Part shown: piece by piece, positions 1 through 8,771 of the stretch
Layout of the letters: each line of letters opens with the position of its first letter
Numbering within the stretch: the first letter of the stretch is position 1
Origin: an uncultured bacterium
GTDB lineage: Bacteria; Planctomycetota; UBA1135; GCA-002686595
DNA length: 64,000 nt
Direction: 5' to 3'
Assembly: GCA_938083085.1 (NCBI GenBank)
Contig: CALLKX010000003.1
Location: 62,001 to 126,000 of the forward strand
Notes under the pieces: model-generated
What the model saw: the letters and a program-made list of their open reading frames with translations, nothing else
Database searches by the model: none
What the model was told of the DNA's origin: nothing
Position numbers and translations under genes: made by a program

Positions 1-278
1 GTCTCATCGACACGGTGGAGGAGCTCCTCCATCGCGGCGTCCACGTCCTCGATGGCCTCCGGCGGGGCGGTGGCGCCCGTCCCACCAGCGTCGGCGATGA
101 ACCAACCATCGTCGTAGTCTCGCGCGCTTCCAGCGGCGGCGGGGCCCGCGGATTGGCTGGCCTCGTCCTCGAAGAGCCCGGCAATCTCGTGGGCTGAGGG
201 CTCCGGCTCTGCGGCACCCCCGTCGGTCTCCCAGGGGCTCGCGCCCCCGCGGTCTGTACTGTCGCCGCTCCCTCTCAT
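1..278 (-). CDS. Hypothetical acidic protein, 3' end cut by the window
   Basis: An open frame starts at the ATG at 278 and runs off the left edge (about 92 codons visible). The start is supported by a GAGGGGG stretch about 5 bases upstream, one of the few clear Shine-Dalgarno-like sites in the window. The visible part is rich in Gly, Ala, Glu and Asp, has no signal peptide or membrane segment, and contains the segment DYDDGWFIADAGG. It begins 79 bases after the stop of the phosphorylase gene on the same strand, so it may be the last cistron of that operon. I do not recognise a family. Confidence 0.5.
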   Translation of the reverse strand, partial: MRGSGDSTDRGGASPWETDGGAAEPEPSAHEIAGLFEDEASQSAGPAAAGSARDYDDGWFIADAGGTGATAPPEAIEDVDAAMEELLHRVDE

Positions 279-357
279 TTGAACCCCCTCATCACTGGGA
301 CCGATCCCAACGCATGCTGGTGACGGTTCAAGACAATCCGCGCGGAAGTCTTGGCTG

Positions 358-3300
358 TCAGTCGGATTCGGGCGTCGGGAGCGTCACTTCGACGCGCCGC
401 AGGGCGCCGGAGCGCCCCCAGATGGCGCGACTCGTTTCCGGGTCCAGCTCGGCGGCGTCATGGCTCGTTCGGCTTCCGTCGGCGGAGATCAGCTCGACCT
501 TCGCCGCGGCTCCGCGCTGGATCACGAAGGGGACCCCGCAGTGAGAGATGGCCATGGCACCGGTGGGGACGTCGACGAGCTCACCCCTGGGTGAGCGCAG
601 CATCCCGGCGTCCAGGCGGAGCTCGGGGTCGTGCAGGAGCGCGCCGTCGAATCGAATCCGCCCGTCCTTGATGCGGAGGCCGACCTCGCCGATTCGGGAG
701 AGCAGGTCCTCCTTGACCTGCCCGCTCATGCCAGGCTGCCGCGCGCCGCCGTCCGCCTGGGAGTGCGAGTAGGGCTCGGTGGGGAAGGCGCCGAACTCCT
801 CCGGTGACTTGTGCGTGCCCAGCCCAGCGCGTGCGGCGCGATAGTGCCGCCTGAGCGCCGCGCAGACCTCCTCGGGCTCACCGTGGTCGATCGCGCACCA
901 GAGGGTCTCCTGGACCGCGAGGATGAGCTTCGAGGTCATGTGCCAGAACGTGCAGCCGAGCCCCTCGTAGCCAAAGAAGGTGCCGGAGCGGCCGGTGAAG
1001 GCGGCGTGGTCAAAGACCGCCTCGTACTCCTCGAGGAGCGCGGCGCGGTCGCGCTGGACGGAGGCCGACATCGGGCCATCCTGAAGCGCGTCGAGGGCCC
1101 CCGAGAGGGCCGCGGCGCTGTGGAGGCTCGGGGCGAAGCGGAGGCACTCTGCCCCTGCGCGGACCACCGAGCGGTCGCCGGATTCGATCAGGTCCCTGAT
1201 GAGCGGCACGCGCTCCTCGGCTTCGTCGTGGAGCACGCCCTTGTCCAGCAGGCCGGGCAGGTCTCGGTCTGGATAGAGCAGGTAGGTGTCGAGATCCTCA
1301 CGGTGGAGGGAGCTGGCTCGGAGCGCATCCAGGAGGGCCACCGCCTCCGCGCCGCGCACGATCCCGGCAGAGAGCGCAGCCACCTGGCCCTCCAGCATGA
1401 GGGGGAGGTGTCGAACGCGAACCTCGGCCTCTCCAAACGCCACGAGGTCGTAGCCGTGGAAGAGTCCGTCCTCGCGTACGTTCGCGTCCGCGGTGGCCTT
1501 CAACCACTCTGCCGCCGCGGCGAAGAGGCGGCGCAGGGTCTCGGCCGGCGCCGTCTCCAGGCCGTCCTCCGTGTCGCCGTAGACGGCCACCCGGTGGCGC
1601 TCGCCGGCCCGGCCCAGGGCCTCGGTGGTGCTCCACCGTGCGGCCGGGTCTGACGTCGCGACGTCCACGTCTCCGGCCTCGAGGGCGGCGACGATGTCGT
1701 CGAGAAACTGGCGCGTCCGCGTGGAGAGCGAGAGCGACTCAGCCCCCCCGAAGACACCGGCGAGGACCTCCGTGTGGCGGAACATGGCGCAGGTCGTCAC
1801 GATCGAGGCGCCGGAGCCCACCAGGGCGTTGTTGGCGTCGTTCCACTCGGGGCGCTGGGTGTTCATCCAGATCCCGGCGCCGGGCACCAGGTTGGAGAGC
1901 TTGGCGAGAAAGGGGACCAGCAGCTTCTCCTCAAGTGTGGCACGCACCAGGCCCCCGTCGGAGTCATGGACGAGCTTGCCGTCGGCGCCCTCGCGGTCCA
2001 CGCGCTCGCCGGCGACCCACGCGCGGTCGTTGTCGTAGTCCACCGTCGTCTGTGGACTGCGGACGAGGTCGTCGAAGCCGCGGATCCGGTAGGGGACGTC
2101 GGCGTGGACGAAGATGCCCCTGCCAAGGAGCCCGGCCATGCGGCCAGGGTAGTGTTCTTCGAGCCGCTCGATGAGGCGGGTCAGGTAGACGAGCTGGTGG
2201 TCGCCCCAGTAGCCGATGTACGACCAGGGATCGTTCTGGTCGTGCACCTCCCAGTCGAGGCCCTCGCTCGTGATGCGGTAGGGGTTGTAGCCGTCCGCGG
2301 TGCTCGCGTTGAGGAAGCGCACGATGAACGCCTCCAGGTAGGTGGGGTTGGCGAGGCCCAGCGCCTCCCAGTTCTGGAAGATGTCCCGCCAGTTGCCCTG
2401 GTACCCGAAGGTCAGCTCGCCGTGCTCTCCGCGTACGTCGATAGAGAACGTGTTCCACGGCCGGCTCGGGTCCCCATGCCGGCGGCTGAAGGCGAGGGGC
2501 AGGAACTCGCGCAGGTGGCGCTCAAGGTCGGGGTCGACCGAGGCGTCCTCGAGGAGCTCTCCCACGGTCCACTCGTCGGGCCAGCTCGAGATGCGCTCCG
2601 CGTGGCGCGCGAAGACCGCCGGAGCGGCGGCGGACAGGTGGTCGACGAAGGCCTCGCGAGGCTGGCGTGTTCCAAGGGGAAACAGGCCGCCGCGCATGGT
2701 GTTGTAGAGGGTGTTCGCCGCGTGCCGTGCATCCTCGGCGTCGCTGGCGGTGCACTGCAGCCCGTCAGCATCAGCGAGGAGCTCCAGGAGTGTCTTGCGG
2801 CTCCTGCTGACTCCGTCGAGAACCTCCTGGGTGGGGTCCGCGGCCTCCAGCTGCCAGGCGAGTAGGGCCTCCACGTCATCGGCGCTCCGGTCGACCTCCA
2901 GGGTCATGAGCCAGGAGGTCTTCTGCCCCGGCTGGAGCTGCAGCGACTGCTCGATGAGGAACGCGCTGCGCTTCCCGCGGACGAGGTTCTCCTCCACCAG
3001 GGCGTCGCCGCGGCGGAAGGCTACCTGCTGCTCTGTGCTGAGCAGCCGCGTCCCCGGAGCCGAGCACCAGGCGCTGGTGGACGCGAGGCTCTCGCTGGGC
3101 TCTGCGCGATCCACGGGGATGGAGCCGAGCCCGAAGAGCGCGACGCCGTCGGCGAGCTCGGTGAAGCGGTAGGCGTCCACCAGGACGCTGTAGGCGTCCA
3201 TCATCGACTTCTCGATGGCCGGCGGCATCACATCGAGCACGCCGTCGAGCACCTCGAGGCTCTGTGTGGTCTCACCGTTGTTGGTCACTCGGACCGTCCG

Positions 3301-3771
3301 GACGACCCCGTGCTCCTCGCTGCTCGTCCAGCACTGGCGGACGGACAGGCCGAGGGTGTGGTTGTGCTCGATGAGCGCGAGGGCGCTCCCGAGGGTGCAG
3401 CGCTCCAGATCCTGGGAGACGTCGAATACGCCGGCGCCGCGCTGGGAGAACGGCTCCCAGATCGTCCCGTCCGGCAGGCGAACGATGGTCGAGCCGCCCA
3501 CGGAGCCCTCCGCGTCGTGGATTCGATCCACGGTGCGGTACGGGAAGAGCGCCTGGTCGACGTTGCGCCGGCCGGCCGTGAGGGCGCCCCTGCTGGAGAT
3601 GAAGCCCCAGTGGTCCGAGCCCGAGGCGAGCGTCGTGAGGAACGGCGCCATGCGGTCGGCGGATCGAATGCGCGCCCAGCGGAACCCGTCGCCGGAGTCC
3701 TGGGCGCCGGCGGCGTCGCTGGTGACGAAGTCGCCGGCGATGGCGCGGCGATTACTGACGAAGGGTCTCAT
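358..3771 (-). CDS. GH149/GH161-like beta-1,3-glucan phosphorylase
   Basis: This 1137-residue protein has the multidomain layout of inverting glycoside phosphorylases of clan GH-Q: an N-terminal beta-sandwich region (HWGFISSRGALTAGR, LFPYRTVDRIHD), then an alpha-barrel catalytic region. The segment RPEWNDANNALVG matches the position of the catalytic Asp in GH94 enzymes (WND); that Asp is residue 645 here. The length fits GH149 or GH161 (about 1100 residues) better than GH94 (about 800). Known GH149/GH161 enzymes split beta-1,3-glucan chains with phosphate to give glucose 1-phosphate. There is no signal peptide, so it should be cytoplasmic. Its ATG overlaps the stop of the GH16 gene (ATGA), and a sugar porter lies upstream, which supports glucan import and phosphorolysis. 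Longer in-frame starts exist but lie inside the GH16 gene. The exact family and substrate are inferred. Confidence 0.78.
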   Translation of the reverse strand: MRPFVSNRRAIAGDFVTSDAAGAQDSGDGFRWARIRSADRMAPFLTTLASGSDHWGFISSRGALTAGRRNVDQALFPYRTVDRIHDAEGSVGGSTIVRLPDGTIWEPFSQRGAGVFDVSQDLERCTLGSALALIEHNHTLGLSVRQCWTSSEEHGVVRTVRVTNNGETTQSLEVLDGVLDVMPPAIEKSMMDAYSVLVDAYRFTELADGVALFGLGSIPVDRAEPSESLASTSAWCSAPGTRLLSTEQQVAFRRGDALVEENLVRGKRSAFLIEQSLQLQPGQKTSWLMTLEVDRSADDVEALLAWQLEAADPTQEVLDGVSRSRKTLLELLADADGLQCTASDAEDARHAANTLYNTMRGGLFPLGTRQPREAFVDHLSAAAPAVFARHAERISSWPDEWTVGELLEDASVDPDLERHLREFLPLAFSRRHGDPSRPWNTFSIDVRGEHGELTFGYQGNWRDIFQNWEALGLANPTYLEAFIVRFLNASTADGYNPYRITSEGLDWEVHDQNDPWSYIGYWGDHQLVYLTRLIERLEEHYPGRMAGLLGRGIFVHADVPYRIRGFDDLVRSPQTTVDYDNDRAWVAGERVDREGADGKLVHDSDGGLVRATLEEKLLVPFLAKLSNLVPGAGIWMNTQRPEWNDANNALVGSGASIVTTCAMFRHTEVLAGVFGGAESLSLSTRTRQFLDDIVAALEAGDVDVATSDPAARWSTTEALGRAGERHRVAVYGDTEDGLETAPAETLRRLFAAAAEWLKATADANVREDGLFHGYDLVAFGEAEVRVRHLPLMLEGQVAALSAGIVRGAEAVALLDALRASSLHREDLDTYLLYPDRDLPGLLDKGVLHDEAEERVPLIRDLIESGDRSVVRAGAECLRFAPSLHSAAALSGALDALQDGPMSASVQRDRAALLEEYEAVFDHAAFTGRSGTFFGYEGLGCTFWHMTSKLILAVQETLWCAIDHGEPEEVCAALRRHYRAARAGLGTHKSPEEFGAFPTEPYSHSQADGGARQPGMSGQVKEDLLSRIGEVGLRIKDGRIRFDGALLHDPELRLDAGMLRSPRGELVDVPTGAMAISHCGVPFVIQRGAAAKVELISADGSRTSHDAAELDPETSRAIWGRSGALRRVEVTLPTPESD

Positions 3772-5039
3772 CGCTTTTCTAGGACGCGGACGTAGTCCAC
3801 CACGACCTGTTGGGGTCCGATCTCGGGGGCGATGGGGCCGCCCATTCCCCCGCCCATGGCGAGGTTGATGATGATGTTCTGGGGACGGTCGAAGGGCCAC
3901 GCTTCGGGGGACTCCTTCTTGTCGTAGGTGTAGTAGTGGACGCCGTCCACATACATCCGCACCTCGTCCTCATCCCACTCGCACGCGTACACGTGGAAGT
4001 CGGTGCTCATCCCGTCGACGGGGAGCACGTTGGTGATGTGGTTGCCCTGCTTGAAGTAGTACGCGCGGGTGTGGCAAGAGCCGTGGTTGATGCCGTTCCC
4101 CGTGTCGTCACTGATCTCCTTGCCGACGGCCTCCATGATGTCCACCTCGCCGCAGTACGGCCATGAGATCTCGTCACGGTAGTCGTCGCCGAGCAGCCAG
4201 CCGGCGGCCCACGTCCCGTCCGCGGCGGGAACCTTGGCGCGCATCTCGATGCGCCCCCGTAGGAAGCTCACCTTGCCGCGTGTTGTCAGGCGCGCCGAGG
4301 TCCAGGGCATCCCGTCGTCGCCCGGGCGCGCCTCGATGATGAGGTTGCCGCCCTCCTGGCGAGCGTTGTCCGTGTCCGCGACGGTGTAGTACTGCGGCTC
4401 GAAGTTGCCCCAGCCCCAGTTGCCCACGTCGTGGAGCCACTTGGTCTGGTCAGGAAGCCCGTCTCCATTGAACTCGTCGGACCAGACCACGGCCCACTCC
4501 TCGCCCGTCATGGACTGGGTCATGGAGCTGGGGGTGATCTGCTGGGGACGGATCATGGTGAACCGCACGCCGGTCACCGTCACGGCACCCCCGTCATGGT
4601 GGAGGCGCATACGGTGGAGCCCCGCGTCGAGGGGGGAGCCGTCCTTCGATGGCTTCGGCGCGGTCTCGGACGCGACCATGGGCCCGGTGACGTTGTACGA
4701 CCGGCCGTCCTTGTTCCCAACGCGGTCCTCGACCCAGGCCGTGATCTCTCCGTCCGGTCCGTCGGCGAACATGACCTCGGTGCGCCAGCGGCCGCACTCG
4801 GGGAAGGTGGCGACAAAGTCGATCCAGCCGGAGGCCTCGGGGTGGCGGACGCCGCCGATCCCGCCCTCGAGCGGGCCAGCGGAGCTGGCCGAGCCGGCGG
4901 GGAAGATGACCTCCACGGAGACCGCGTCGTTGGCCACGGTCGCGGGGATGGACCAGGCGGGGGCGTCGACCTTGACCGCGGAGGAGGAGGCGCCGGCACA
5001 GGAGGCCAGCAGCAGGGGGACGAGGATAGCGTGACGCAT
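3768..5039 (-). CDS. GH16 family endo-beta-glucanase (laminarinase-like) lipoprotein
   Basis: This 423-residue protein starts with a lipoprotein signal peptide (lipobox LASC, Cys at residue 14), so it should be anchored to an envelope membrane. Residues of about 25-175 look like a beta-sandwich carbohydrate-binding region. The GH16 domain follows from about 190, starting with WSDEFNGDGLPDQTKW. The catalytic signature is EVDIME, with nucleophile Glu298, Asp300 and acid/base Glu303. The flanking sequence is that of bacterial laminarinases, which cut beta-1,3- and mixed beta-glucans. The ATG lies 2 bases after the transporter stop, and the gene ends in an ATGA overlap with the phosphorylase, so the three are one operon. 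The likely job is to make oligosaccharides outside the cytoplasm for import. The precise glucan is not shown by sequence. Confidence 0.88.
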   Translation of the reverse strand: MRHAILVPLLLASCAGASSSAVKVDAPAWSIPATVANDAVSVEVIFPAGSASSAGPLEGGIGGVRHPEASGWIDFVATFPECGRWRTEVMFADGPDGEITAWVEDRVGNKDGRSYNVTGPMVASETAPKPSKDGSPLDAGLHRMRLHHDGGAVTVTGVRFTMIRPQQITPSSMTQSMTGEEWAVVWSDEFNGDGLPDQTKWLHDVGNWGWGNFEPQYYTVADTDNARQEGGNLIIEARPGDDGMPWTSARLTTRGKVSFLRGRIEMRAKVPAADGTWAAGWLLGDDYRDEISWPYCGEVDIMEAVGKEISDDTGNGINHGSCHTRAYYFKQGNHITNVLPVDGMSTDFHVYACEWDEDEVRMYVDGVHYYTYDKKESPEAWPFDRPQNIIINLAMGGGMGGPIAPEIGPQQVVVDYVRVLEKR

Positions 5040-5041
5040 GA

Positions 5042-6694
5042 TCAACCGATGAGCTGGGCCTCCAGCTCCTCCAGGGACTTGCCCTTGGTCTCGGGGACGA
5101 CCTTGAGGCTGAAGATGAACGCCAGGGCGGCGAAGACTCCGAAGAAGAGGAAGACGCCAGCGGGCCCGAACTCGGCGAGGCCGGAGGGGAACAGCTTCTG
5201 GACGGCGTACGACACCAGCGAATTGAAGAAGCCCGCCGCCGAGATCGCCACGCCGCGCATTCGCGCCGGGAAGATCTCGGAGAACATGGCCCACATGACC
5301 GGCCCAAGAGAGATGGCGAAGGCCGCGATGTAGAGCAGGATCGCCGCGAGGATCAGGTTGCCGTTCACCTGCAGGGCCTTCTTGGGGAGGTCCTTCTTGG
5401 CCGCCTCGATGGCCTCGGCGAAGGGCGTCGGCGCGGCCGCGGCCTCGTCCAGGGCAGCGAGAAATGCGCTGCGCGAATCGAAGCTCGCGGTGAGCGGTGC
5501 GAGCGCCGCCGCGGCCCCCTCCAGGTCCAGCGCCGCAGCGGCGTCTGCGGGGTCGAGGGTCGAGAGCTCATCTTGCGGGAAGACCTGGATCGCAAGCGAC
5601 ATCTCGGCCTCCGTCAGGTTCTCCCCGGTGAGCTGGTAGGTGCCCGCACTGAAGGCGTACGCGTTGGTAAAGAGGGCGACGGCCATGGCCGATGTCCCCA
5701 CCAGAAGCAGGGGCCTGCGACCGGCGCGGTCGATCAGGCGCATGGCGATGACGGTGAACACGACGTTCACCAGGCCCACGTAGATCGCTTGCATCAGTGC
5801 CGCGTCCCTTCCCGAGCCGGTCAGCTCGAAGATGGTGGTCGCGTAATAGAAGATCGCGTTGATGCCGGTGATCTGCTGGAAGAAGCCCAGTCCGAGGCCG
5901 ATGAGCATCACGCGGCTCATTCGCGAGGCGAAGAGCTCTCCGAAGCTGGCGTCGTTGCTGGCGGAGCTCAGGTTGTCGCGCACCTCGGCGAGAGCCGCGT
6001 CCGCGGACTCCTCCCCGCTCGTCCGAGCCAAGACTGCCCGGGCCTCGTCGAAGCGGCCCCGGAGCGCGAGCCATCGCGGGCTGCGTGGGACCCGGGTGAG
6101 AAAGAGCAGGTAAAGGGCGGCGGGGATCGCCTCAACCCCGAGCATCCAGCGCCAGGCCACCGGGTCCACCGACGTCGCCTCTGGATAGAACACGGTCGGT
6201 GCGGGGGCCTTGAAGTACTGCTCGAGGAAGTAGTTCGAGAAGAACGCCGCGGAGAAGCCCAGGACGATGTTGAGCTGGTTAAAGGACACGAGCCGGCCGC
6301 GCTTCTCCGGGGGCGCGATCTCCGCGATGTACATGGGCGCGATCAAGAGGGCCCCGCCCACGCCGAAGCCGCCGATGACGCGGGCGACCACCAGCTCGGT
6401 GTAGCTCCCTGCGAACGCGCTCCAGAGCGCGGACAGCGAGAAGAGCGCCGCGGTGCAGATCAGTACCGGTTTCCGGCCGAAGGCGTCCGCGATCCTCCCC
6501 GCGATGGCCATGGCCAGGGTCGCGCCGGCGGTGAGGCAGGCCACCGCCGTCCCTACCTGTCTATCCGTCAGGTCGAAGTTGACCTTGAGGGGGCCAACGA
6601 CGCCGGAGATGACCGCGCTGTCGAATCCCATCAGGAAGCCGCCGAGGGCGACGGTCAGCGAGACCAGGAGCGTGTAGCTGGAGCGATCGTTCAT
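5042..6694 (-). CDS. MFS sugar porter family transporter
   Basis: This 550-residue, 12-helix protein of the major facilitator sugar porter family carries the family signatures: DAFGRKP in the loop after helix 2, RSPRWL at the middle loop, QQITGINAIFYYA in helix 7, DRAGRRP, and PETKGKSLEE at the C-terminus. These proteins import hexoses or small oligosaccharides, mostly by proton symport. An insertion of about 90 residues (about 348-440), rich in Ala, Asp and Glu, separates helices 9 and 10; most sugar porters have a short loop there. It is first in the operon with GH16 and the phosphorylase, so glucose or laminari-oligosaccharides are plausible substrates. The ATG at 6694 has no Shine-Dalgarno sequence but a TAAGAT box 11 bases upstream. 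Confidence 0.88.
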   Translation of the reverse strand: MNDRSSYTLLVSLTVALGGFLMGFDSAVISGVVGPLKVNFDLTDRQVGTAVACLTAGATLAMAIAGRIADAFGRKPVLICTAALFSLSALWSAFAGSYTELVVARVIGGFGVGGALLIAPMYIAEIAPPEKRGRLVSFNQLNIVLGFSAAFFSNYFLEQYFKAPAPTVFYPEATSVDPVAWRWMLGVEAIPAALYLLFLTRVPRSPRWLALRGRFDEARAVLARTSGEESADAALAEVRDNLSSASNDASFGELFASRMSRVMLIGLGLGFFQQITGINAIFYYATTIFELTGSGRDAALMQAIYVGLVNVVFTVIAMRLIDRAGRRPLLLVGTSAMAVALFTNAYAFSAGTYQLTGENLTEAEMSLAIQVFPQDELSTLDPADAAAALDLEGAAAALAPLTASFDSRSAFLAALDEAAAAPTPFAEAIEAAKKDLPKKALQVNGNLILAAILLYIAAFAISLGPVMWAMFSEIFPARMRGVAISAAGFFNSLVSYAVQKLFPSGLAEFGPAGVFLFFGVFAALAFIFSLKVVPETKGKSLEELEAQLIG

Positions 6695-6705
6695 GATGGC
6701 CGGCG

Positions 6706-6711
6706 ATCTTA
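6706..6711 (-). promoter_or_regulatory. -10-like TAAGAT box before the sugar porter gene
   Basis: TAAGAT on the minus strand lies 11 bases before the ATG at 6694. Transcription would start within a few bases of the start codon. No convincing -35 element is visible. It belongs to a recurrent set of such boxes in the window. Confidence 0.5.
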
Positions 6712-6870
6712 GTGGATCGAGGGTGCTGGCGCGTCAGGAGGGCGCCGCGCCAGAGCAGCGACGGCGGGCGCGGACGGGCGGCCCGAAGGGCGCCAAGGGC
6801 TCGGGATTTATGAATACGCTCATCGCACCCTTTGGGGGGCACGATGAGCGCGCTCGATCTCTCTTCTTCA

Positions 6871-6889
6871 GCTCCCTCGGGGAGGGAGC
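6871..6889 (-). terminator. Hairpin after the secreted protein gene
   Basis: GCTCCCTC and GAGGGAGC form a perfect 8-bp stem with a GGG loop, starting 7 bases after the stop of the gene at 6897-8093. No T-tract follows on the minus strand, so intrinsic termination is uncertain. Confidence 0.4.
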
Positions 6890-6896
6890 CAGCCGA

Positions 6897-8093
6897 TCAC
6901 TGGAACGTGACCTCGACGCCGTCGGTGAAGTTGCTCGTCGCCGAGCCGCCCACCGCGTCGCGGTACCATGTGGTGAAGTTCCAGGTCTCGCCGGCCTGAG
7001 CGGAGACCAGGCCCGTCGGAGTGGGCATCTGGGTCAGGTTCAGGGGCAAGCTGAAGGACCCGACCGATCCGGAGTTCAGAATCTGACCCGGACCGACGTA
7101 GCGCCCGATTGCGCCGCTGAGGCAGAGGTTGCCCTGGCTGCCGCCGGGGTTCGCCACGAAGCCCTGCGCCCGGCTGGTGAGGTAGAAGCCGAACGAGTTG
7201 TTCGGGAGGCTCGACGCGATGAGGGACATGTTGTTGTCCGCCACGGTGAGGCTGCCGCTCGCGACGATGTTGCCGATCACGCCGGTCGAGTTGGCCGCGC
7301 CGGTGCAGTAATTCACGCCCACGTTGTTCGAGGGCTCGCCCCTGGCGATGACCAGGTCGTCCCAGAAGAAGTGCGTGCCGGAGCCGCCGGAGTTGAGGCG
7401 GATCTCGTCCCAGCGGAGGTCTCCGATGAGCCCGTCGAGGTTCGGCAGCTCCGAAACGGGGAAGTCCGCGACCGGGTCGACCCACATACGGACGCGCTCG
7501 TCGCCGGGCTGGTGGTCGATTCGGAAGACGAGCTTCGCGCACTGCGAGGCGTCGGTGGTGAAGTCGTACTCGGGGGGCAGGCCCACGCCGCCCTCGTCGT
7601 CCCAGCCCCAATTCCAGGAGCTGGTGCCCCAGGGCGAGCCAAGGAGGAGTTGCTCGTTGCTCGGGTCCTGGGTGCTGAAGAGCTGCACGGCGCCGAAGGA
7701 GCCGTTTCCGAACTGCTGATACATCTGGGTCCGGAAGGAGATCCAGATCGTGGAGCCATCGGCCCCGAAGAAGCCGCTGTCGACGACGCTGGAGTGGCCG
7801 GTCTGGTCAGGAACGCGGGCCGCCGCGACGAACTCCTGGGCCTGACCCGCGTAGTTCCCCACGGAGTCGGCGCAGGTCATCGGCGGGTTGACGGACGGGT
7901 CGAAGATGACGACCTCATTGCCGCCGCCCAAAGGGAGGTCCCACGCGGTGCTCCAGCCGGTACCAGTGTTGGCGTTTTGGAGCAGGCCGGGAGCCGTGTA
8001 ATCAAACTGCTCGACGGAGATCGTCGTGACCTGCGCGGTGGCGGCCGCGGTCAGGGCGACCGTGACAGGGAGGATGCGAGAGATAGAAATCAT
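6897..8093 (-). CDS. Secreted lectin-like protein with planctomycete C-terminal domain
   Basis: This 398-residue protein has a signal peptide (about residues 1-20, cleavage near ATAQ). Residues of about 25-250 begin EQFDYTAPGLLQNANTGTGW and contain many Trp and aromatic residues; this resembles a concanavalin/LamG-like beta-sandwich. The last 135 residues or so, from VNYCTGAANSTG to DGVEVTFQ, are clearly homologous to the C-terminus of the protein at 16426-17412. The shared part contains NPGGSQGNLCL, GRYVGPGQI and TSNFTDG, with two Cys that could form a disulphide. I have met this module in many exported planctomycete proteins; its function is unknown to me. The gene sits upstream of the beta-glucan operon on the same strand but about 200 bases away, so a role in glucan binding is only a guess. 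Confidence 0.8.
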   Translation of the reverse strand: MISISRILPVTVALTAAATAQVTTISVEQFDYTAPGLLQNANTGTGWSTAWDLPLGGGNEVVIFDPSVNPPMTCADSVGNYAGQAQEFVAAARVPDQTGHSSVVDSGFFGADGSTIWISFRTQMYQQFGNGSFGAVQLFSTQDPSNEQLLLGSPWGTSSWNWGWDDEGGVGLPPEYDFTTDASQCAKLVFRIDHQPGDERVRMWVDPVADFPVSELPNLDGLIGDLRWDEIRLNSGGSGTHFFWDDLVIARGEPSNNVGVNYCTGAANSTGVIGNIVASGSLTVADNNMSLIASSLPNNSFGFYLTSRAQGFVANPGGSQGNLCLSGAIGRYVGPGQILNSGSVGSFSLPLNLTQMPTPTGLVSAQAGETWNFTTWYRDAVGGSATSNFTDGVEVTFQ

Positions 8094-8399
8094 GGAACCA
8101 GTCGGGGGGGGGACGAGTCGGTAGGGTGTTGCTAGAGAGTCGAAGATCGAGCGATGGGGAGACGACCGAGCGTCAGACGCCTGATCGAAAAATACTCGCT
8201 CCGCAGAGGTGATAGTGGGGGCCGCGCGTCGACATCACGGTTAGGTCTCGAAACCGAACCGGATTCGGGCCAAGAAACTGCGTCCGCTTGTCGCAGTGCG
8301 GGCTTCAGGGGCCTGTGGCGCGGTTCTGCCTGGGTGGCGACTCTGGATTCGCGGAGCGACCAGCGAGATGGCGCGGTGAGCCGGTAGAACCGGGGCGCC
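8094..8399. other. Divergent promoter region, no gene seen
   Basis: This 306-base region separates the secreted protein gene (minus) from the DUF2237 gene (plus), so it should hold both promoters. A TAGAAC hexamer at 8385-8390 lies 9 bases before the DUF2237 start and resembles the -10-like boxes elsewhere. I see no repeat, RNA gene or convincing small frame. Confidence 0.5.
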
Positions 8400-8771
8400 A
8401 TGATTCAGATGATCGAAAAGAACGTGCTCGGCGCCCCGCTGGCCCCGTGCTGCACCGACCCCATGACGGGCTTCTTTCGCGATGGTTCCTGCCGGACCGG
8501 TCCGGACGACCGGGGACGGCACACGGTCTGCGCGCGGGTCACGGAGGAGTTCCTTCAGTTCAGTCAGGCCGCGGGGAACGACCTCTCGACGCCGATGCCG
8601 GAGTACGCATTCCCCGGGCTCAAGCCGGGTGACTGCTGGTGCCTCTGCGTCCTGCGATGGAGAGAGGCGTTGGCGGCGGGGTGCGCACCTCAGGTGCGCC
8701 TTGCCGCCACGCACGCGAGCGCCCTGGAGCATGTTTCGCTAGAGGATCTCCAGCGGCACGCGCTTGACTAA
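8400..8771 (+). CDS. DUF2237 family protein
   Basis: This 123-residue protein matches the DUF2237 family (COG3651) along its whole length: NVLGAPLAPCCTDPMTGFF near the start, GPDDRGRHTVCA, FPGLKPGDCWCLC, and a C-terminal ATHASALEHVSLEDL. The conserved Cys, Asp and His residues suggest an enzyme or ligand-binding role, but no function has been established to my knowledge. The ATG at 8400 gives the usual family length. The stop codon (8769-8771) directly abuts the stop of the convergent radical SAM gene at 8772, leaving no room for a terminator between them. Confidence 0.9.
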   Translation: MIQMIEKNVLGAPLAPCCTDPMTGFFRDGSCRTGPDDRGRHTVCARVTEEFLQFSQAAGNDLSTPMPEYAFPGLKPGDCWCLCVLRWREALAAGCAPQVRLAATHASALEHVSLEDLQRHALD

